NCBI GenBank assembly: GCA_017893485.1
Contig: CM030364.1
Span: 252,128,731-252,192,730, forward strand
Direction: 5' to 3'
DNA length: 64,000 bases
Source of the DNA: Hemerocallis citrina
Taxonomy: Eukaryota > Streptophyta > Magnoliopsida > Asparagales > Asphodelaceae
Made by a program: the position numbers and the translations under genes. A model generated the notes under the pieces. That model saw only the letters and a list, made by a program, of their open reading frames with translations, ran no database searches and was not told the DNA's origin. Position 1 is the stretch's first letter. Each line of letters opens with the position of its first letter. Below are positions 56,165 to 64,000 of the stretch, piece after piece.

Positions 56165-57023
56165 GTGACACTGGATGTAACAGTCGGTACGACCCCCATC
56201 ATACGGACCGATTCAATGGACTTCATGGTGGTTAACGTCAAGGCGGCATACAACGTCATTCTCGGCCGACCCGGCCTCTGCTCATTTCAGGTAGTCCCCT
56301 CGGCCTACCACTTGAAGCTGAAGTTCCCCACCGACCTTGGGGTCGGTGTTGTCCAAGGGAATCAGGAGTCTGCACGTTCGTGCTACATGACCGCGGTAGG
56401 AGGCTCGATGCTTGACGCAGTCGAGCTCCCACCTGAAAGAAACCAGTTCGAGTCGGAACCCATGGACGAATTGGAGGAGGTTTTATTCGAGGCAGAAGAC
56501 AAGTCTAAGTGGTTCCGTGAGAGCCGCTCCCTTTCCCCGGATTTGAGACCAACCCTAATTGATTGTATTCGCCGCAATATCGACCTCTTCGCTAGGACCC
56601 CGTCTGACATGCCTGGGATTTTCGAGGACCTAATCATGCACAAGCTGAGCGTCTACCCGGGTTCCAAGACGATCCATCAGAAACGATGCAAGTTCGCCCA
56701 GGAGAGGCAACAAGCAGTAAAAGCGGAGGTGGACAAATTGTTGTCCGCCCGGTTTATACAAGAGGTCAGATATCCCGAATGGCTGGCTAACGTCGTGATG
56801 GTGAAGAAGGCCAGCGGGAGCTGGAGGATTTGCATAGACTTCACGGACCTCAACAAGGCGTGCCCCAAAGATCCTTTCTCCCTCCCAAGCATTGACGCTC
56901 TGATCGACGCAACGTCGGGTCATGAGCTACTGACTTTCATGGATGCCTTTTCAGGCTATAACCAATTCCGGATGTTCCCTCCGGACATCGCCAAGACGTC
57001 CTTCATTACCGACCAAGGTCTCT
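56165..57023 (+). pseudogene. Element E protease C-terminus and RT N-terminal half, truncated
   Basis: The frame gives TPIIRTDSMDFMVVNVKAAY, VILGRPGLCSFQVVPSAY, a linker, then RT: DLIMHKLSVYPGSKTIHQKR, AVKAEVDKLLSARFIQEVRY, GSWRICIDFTDLNKACPKDP, GYNQFRMFPPDIAKTSFITD and QGLY. It is cut before the catalytic YVDD by element K at 57024. D's matching region is at 20580-21600. Confidence 0.85.
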
Positions 57024-57448
57024 ATGTTGATTCTTGGTTTTGATAACTACAACACAATGCAATGTTATGCTACCACCTATATATATTGCAGGATGTATCA
57101 AAGACAAATAGTGCAATACACAAAGGCAAAGTTGATCCAATGATGCTTTCAAAAGAATCGATGAAATTACAAAGACCTAAGTTCAAGTCACATTTGATCA
57201 AGCAAGCTTCAAGACATAAAGACAATGGCTCAAGCTCAAGTCAAAGACTCAAGTTCAAGACAAGTATAACTCCCTGTTCCAGTTGTACGTATTTTATTAC
57301 GTAAATTTTTGTACTTCAATTTTCAGAAGTTTTATTTTTCTCTTTGGACTCTTTATCTAAAGCCAGAATATTTTTCGGAATATTTTTCTGATCAATTCTA
57401 TAATTTTGTGAATTTTTCGATCGGAGTTTAAATACAAATTTTAAACCC

Positions 57449-57495
57449 TGATTAATCCTAATCCTAATCCTAATCCTAATCCTAATTCTAATCCT
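57449..57495. repeat. (TAATCC)n microsatellite
   Basis: About seven units of TAATCC with one variant (TAATTC). Confidence 0.85.
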
Positions 57496-59109
57496 GCCTA
57501 ACTTTTTCATTTTCTCCTACAACCTAACTTCTACGCCTAACTCTCACTTTTTTTCCACACATTTGATTTTTCTACACCACCACACCCCTTTGTTGATTTT
57601 CTACACCACTTTGTTGAATTTTTCTACACCCCATGCAGCACACTCCACCTCCCTTCCCTTCTATATATACACACACACACACCTCACTCTCTACATCCCA
57701 TTCTTCTTCATTTTCCCTTCTTCTCTTCCTCTGCCTCCTTCACATCCGAGAGCAAGCAACGCCCAAGCTCCACTTCACATTTCACCTTCGAGCCAACGAC
57801 TCCGCTTCTACGATCCCGTGAACCCCGAAAAATAACCCGACGCCGCGCCACCTTGTTGTTGTCGTTGCTCACCGTTGCTACCTCGCTGCCGTCTTGCCGC
57901 CATTCTTATCGCCGTTGTGCAGCCGTTCGTTGCCGACGTCGCTTCTTTCCGTGGTTAACACTACCACCAAAATCGTCACGTTATAAGGCAAGTACCTTGT
58001 ACACTATTTTTGTTCTCGTACAAGCATTTTCCTTTGACTCGTGGCAAGTAGTCTAGTTATCATTATATTTTATTGTCAAACTCTGTTCTAGTCACTGGTT
58101 CCATGCTATATCAATTCAAGAGTGAACCGTTAACACATTTCGAATCGTGTTATCGAATATCGAATATTCAACCTTACTATCTCTAAAATTTCTTGACCTT
58201 GCACAAAGAATTCGAGCATGTTTTTGATATTGGATTGAAGATTTTCTACGTGGAAATCGTAGCCCATCGAGTCCCGAATCCAGAACATCTTACGGTTTCT
58301 CAATCGGATGTATAGATTGTGAGATATCGCGATTTTAGTACTGACATATCATGAATTTCTGAACCTGCACGGGATTACGAACGGTATCTTGTACTGAGAA
58401 TTTGACCATCTTCCCGACACTGGATCGAAAAACTTTCTACATGAAAATCGTAGCCCTTCGAGTCTAGATATCCGAAACATCCTACAGTTTCTCAATCCGA
58501 TGTATAGATTGCGAGATATTGCAGTTTTAGTATTGTAACTCCGAATTTCCAGAATGCGCGCGAAACATCGAAACCAGCGAAGAATGAATTTGTACGCATA
58601 GCTACTGTCTTTAGAATGTATCGTGTGAATATGCATTAGAACCAGAAGAGAGTCTACTTTCTAGAATCTCTGACGGAATTGGATTTGCTTTTCTGTAACA
58701 ACGGAAAAGTGAATTTGAATGCAGATATGTCAAGTTGTCTAAAAATCCATCTATACATTTTTGCATATAAACCCGTTATTTTTCATATTTAATGAACTGA
58801 GTGTATTATTGTTCTTGTAATAATAACTTGCATAGATATAATAGGTTGATAGAATGTATTTTATACTACTTGATAATTCCATAATAACTACTCTCGATAC
58901 ATGTACTCGTTTTACGTCTCATGTCCATGATTACTGCCCTTGATATTTTCCTTGACTAAACTATTTGATTACACTGTTCCACTAGTCGTACCAACTGCAT
59001 GTTCCTAATTAATTATAAAAGAATAACAAGCCGGGATTATAAGGGTACGGCTTAGTAATGGACAATACAGGGGAGTATACTCGGAAGGGGGCCCATGTTT
59101 CTCGAAATA

Positions 59110-59475
59110 GTGATTCTTGATTCTTGATTCTTGATTACACAATTCTTGATTACATAATTCTCGATTACATGATTCATGATTACATGTCTTGATACTATCA
59201 CTGGAAGACCCGAGTACATAATCCTATAGAATTCACTACTTAAGTCTAAACGTCACATGATTGATATGCACCGAACTTGTGGTATGGGACACAGGATTGT
59301 GTGCATTAGATAAGTTAATAAAACAGATAAACCTGAGATCTTCACTAAGCATGATTCTTAATTACATGACTCTTCGTTACATGACTCTTGATTCTTGATT
59401 ACATGATTCTTGATTACATGACTCTTGATTACATGACTCTCGATCCTTGATTACATGATTATCGATTAACTGAGC
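59110..59475. repeat. Minisatellite of TTGATTACATGATTC-type units in LTR K
   Basis: Two clusters (59112-59190 and 59350-59470) of 7- to 15-bp units: TTGATTC, TTGATTACATGATTC, TTGATTACATGACTC. Confidence 0.75.
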
Positions 59476-60593
59476 CTAGGTTATCAATTATTTATATCTT
59501 GAAGTCTAGAATACACTAGTTATAGTTATTACTTACATGATCATATTGTCCCAATTCCTTGCTTACTTCTATATTGTATTTGTACTTCTACTTCTTGTTT
59601 CTCTCATGTTATATCTTGTTATATTACCCCTTTTTCTGCTTGTTGCTACTTGCTGCCCGAAACTTGCTCTAACGGAAATTTTTCTGTTTTTCTTTGAGTT
59701 AATAATTATACAGGTACTAATGGACCCGACGAGCAGACTCTCTAGACGATCGTTGCTGCTTCCTTACTACTTCATGTTGTTTTTCTTTCAGTCGCTATTT
59801 TATCTAGTTGTTATAGCGAACTGCTTATCATATTATTTTAATTCTGGCACCTTGTACTCCCGGGCATCTTGACCCGATGTTGATGTATTATCCAAATGAT
59901 GGTTATTCTATTTTCAGCTCATGTGATTATTATATTTGCCTGCGTGAATGTGTTATAAAGATCTTGTTGAGCTTATAATTGTACAGCTTATGGATGATGT
60001 ATATCATTCGCTGGACCTCAGTTGCGTGCCTGTATTTCCGTATAGTGGGAAGCGGGGCGTGACAGGTTTTCAGTGGTATCAGAGCCTAGGCTCGAACCAT
60101 GCTAAGCTCAACAATATACACATCACGTGGATCACATGAATGTTAATAACCAATTTGCCATCTGGAGATTTACCCCATTCGAATATGCATTTCAGACTAT
60201 GGTTCACGGAGGATCTTCGACTTCTACGCCCAGGGATGAACTATCGGAGATCGTCGCCATTCTCCAGGAGATGCAACGAATGATGGAGCTATAGCACTCT
60301 ATTTCTTTTCTTCTTTTTTGCTTGTTTCTTGTTCTTATCTTGCTTAAATTTTTCTTCTTCCTAAACCTCTCATTTATAGGAATGAGAAATGAGTAACTGA
60401 CAAATTATTCATTCCTGTTTCTCCCATTTTTCCTTGCGGCACCTATCTTACCACAATTTTTCAACATTGTTTAGTGGGTGTGGCCCACTTTACCAAATAA
60501 GTTTGACAACCAATATCTTCGTGTGACCAATCTCTTAATTCTTCTCAATTCGTCGATCGCTATCACTTGATATCAGCAGCGAGAAGCATCACC

Positions 60594-60720
60594 ATCAGAG
60601 TGGCGCAGCAAAAACATAGCAGAGTCTCTTATTGATTCATGGAATGAATTTCAAAGCAAACTTCATCGTCATCAACAACTCAAGGTTCGATGTTATATTT
60701 GGAATGGATAGAGACCAAAG
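60594..60720 (+). pseudogene. Element K protease fragment preceded by a tRNA-iMet-like motif
   Basis: ATCAGAGTGGCGCAGCA at 60594-60610 resembles the 5' end of initiator tRNA-Met. From 60632 a short frame reads MNFKANFIVINNSRFDVIFG, the end of a Tekay/Reina-type protease domain (FDVILGMDWL in relatives). It then breaks down into a lysine/glutamate-rich tail (60760-60815) that is probably not ancestral coding sequence. Confidence 0.55.
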
Positions 60721-60817
60721 TGCAGATACTGATCATAGGCCGGTTATAGGGGGCGGTGCATTAATGAAGAAAAGACAAAAAGAAGAAGAAATAAAAAGAA
60801 GAGAAAAAGAGAGAGAG

Positions 60818-61083
60818 AAGTCAAAGGTCCCGACAACTTCATCCTCTAGTATTTCCTACGTCTAAACTTTCATGCCTCTAACAACGAGGCAGAATATGAG
60901 GCTATGATCGCAGGGCTCACCCTGGTGCATAAGGTTAGGTCAAGGCAAGTCAGGGCCTTTAGTGACTCCCAGCTTGTGGTTAACGAAATCACCGGGGAGT
61001 ATGAGACTCGTGACGCTCAGATGGTCTGATATTTGGCGCTAGTCCAGCAACTCCTAACTACCTTCATTTCATCTCGGTGGAAC
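60818..61083 (+). pseudogene. Element E RNase H fragment
   Basis: It resumes at CAAAGGTCCCGACAACTTCA, which matches D's RNase H region (minus strand near 19585). It encodes NNEAEYEAMIAGLTLVHKVR, RQVRAFSDSQLVVNEITGEY and TRDAQMV with a TGA near 61027. It is cut at 61083 by LTR L. The D copy of the same domain is cut a few residues earlier. Confidence 0.8.

Positions 61084-64000
<2,917 letters not shown>

Larger units (their letters stand above)
57024..60817 (+). mobile_element. Element K: truncated Ty3/gypsy element with a ~3-kb LTR
   Basis: The likely LTR is 57024-60064 (starts TGTTGATTCTTGG, ends GGGGCGTGACA), then primer binding site TGGTATCAGAGCC at 60074. Remnants of gag (about 60130-60295) and protease follow before E resumes at about 60818. 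The TATA-like TCTATATATACAC near 57660 is followed by a CT-rich leader. No second LTR and no TSD were found, and E has lost sequence at the same site, so deletion accompanied or followed insertion. The left limit is inferred from where E's RT stops matching D. Confidence 0.6.
50127..61083 (+). mobile_element. Tat-type Ty3/gypsy element E, 5' LTR missing, heavily interrupted
   Basis: The plus-strand order is primer binding site (50127), leader, gag, protease, RT to about residue TDQGLY, then after K a piece of RNase H (60818-61083). It is the same family as D, based on the leader, gag and pol. Insertions are hAT MITE 50421-50916, solo LTR 51220-54841, K 57024-60817 and L 61084 onward. The 5' LTR and the RT-RNase H middle are missing; integrase may lie beyond the window. 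Confidence 0.8.

Noticed and set aside
57024..57300. A separate small copia-type element at the start of K
   Set aside because: The TTGGTTTTGATAACTAC-type start resembles sequences near some copia elements, but no second terminus or coding sequence was found, so it is kept as part of LTR K.
57449..57495. Interstitial telomere repeat
   Set aside because: The unit is TAATCC; plant telomeres use TTTAGGG, so this is an ordinary microsatellite.

Overview
This is plant nuclear DNA, probably from a dicot-like angiosperm with a repeat-rich genome; the species cannot be told from the sequence. It is AT-rich, genes have GT-AG introns, there is no bacterial-style gene packing, and about nine tenths of the window is LTR retrotransposon sequence of classic plant lineages (Ty1/copia, Ty3/gypsy Tat-like and Tekay/Del-like) plus two small hAT-like DNA elements.

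The only host gene seen is the 3' part of an MPS1/TTK-type mitotic checkpoint protein kinase on the + strand. Three in-phase exons (1129-1329, 45858-46019, 47056-47547) encode the kinase domain from the hinge region to the C terminus and the stop codon. The first two are separated by a 44.5 kb intron. Three primary insertions in that intron can be delimited with target-site duplications (TSDs): copia element A (1710-8444), Tat-type gypsy element D with everything nested in it (8517-37450), and Tat-type gypsy element B (38286-45591). Removing them leaves an ancestral intron of about 1.5 kb.

Element D (- strand) is the shell of a matryoshka. It carries a Tekay-related non-autonomous element H (about 13201-19366) and a Tekay element C (23063-36849). 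C carries a solo LTR I (27390-35535), and I carries a very young copia J (29959-35003, LTRs differing at one position). Between its pol remnant and its 3' LTR, D carries a ~57-bp tandem array and an antisense, apparently intron-containing gene with its own promoter-like region. Element B contains a hAT-like DNA transposon (43206-44417) with 8-bp TSDs.

Downstream of the kinase gene lies another composite. A - strand Tat 3' end F (LTR, polypurine tract, tandem array; 47953-50126) is fused head-to-head at 50126/50127 to a + strand Tat element E that starts with its primer binding site. E is interrupted by a hAT MITE (50421-50916), a perfect solo LTR (51220-54841, TSD GAACC), a truncated gypsy element K (57024-60817) and a - strand LTR L that runs off the window (61084-64000).

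No element looks fully autonomous now. J comes closest, with one frameshift and one nonsense codon. All retroelement proteins are described only as the broken copies present here. TSD and LTR limits were read by eye from repeated termini. Lineage names rest on motif recognition, not database searches.
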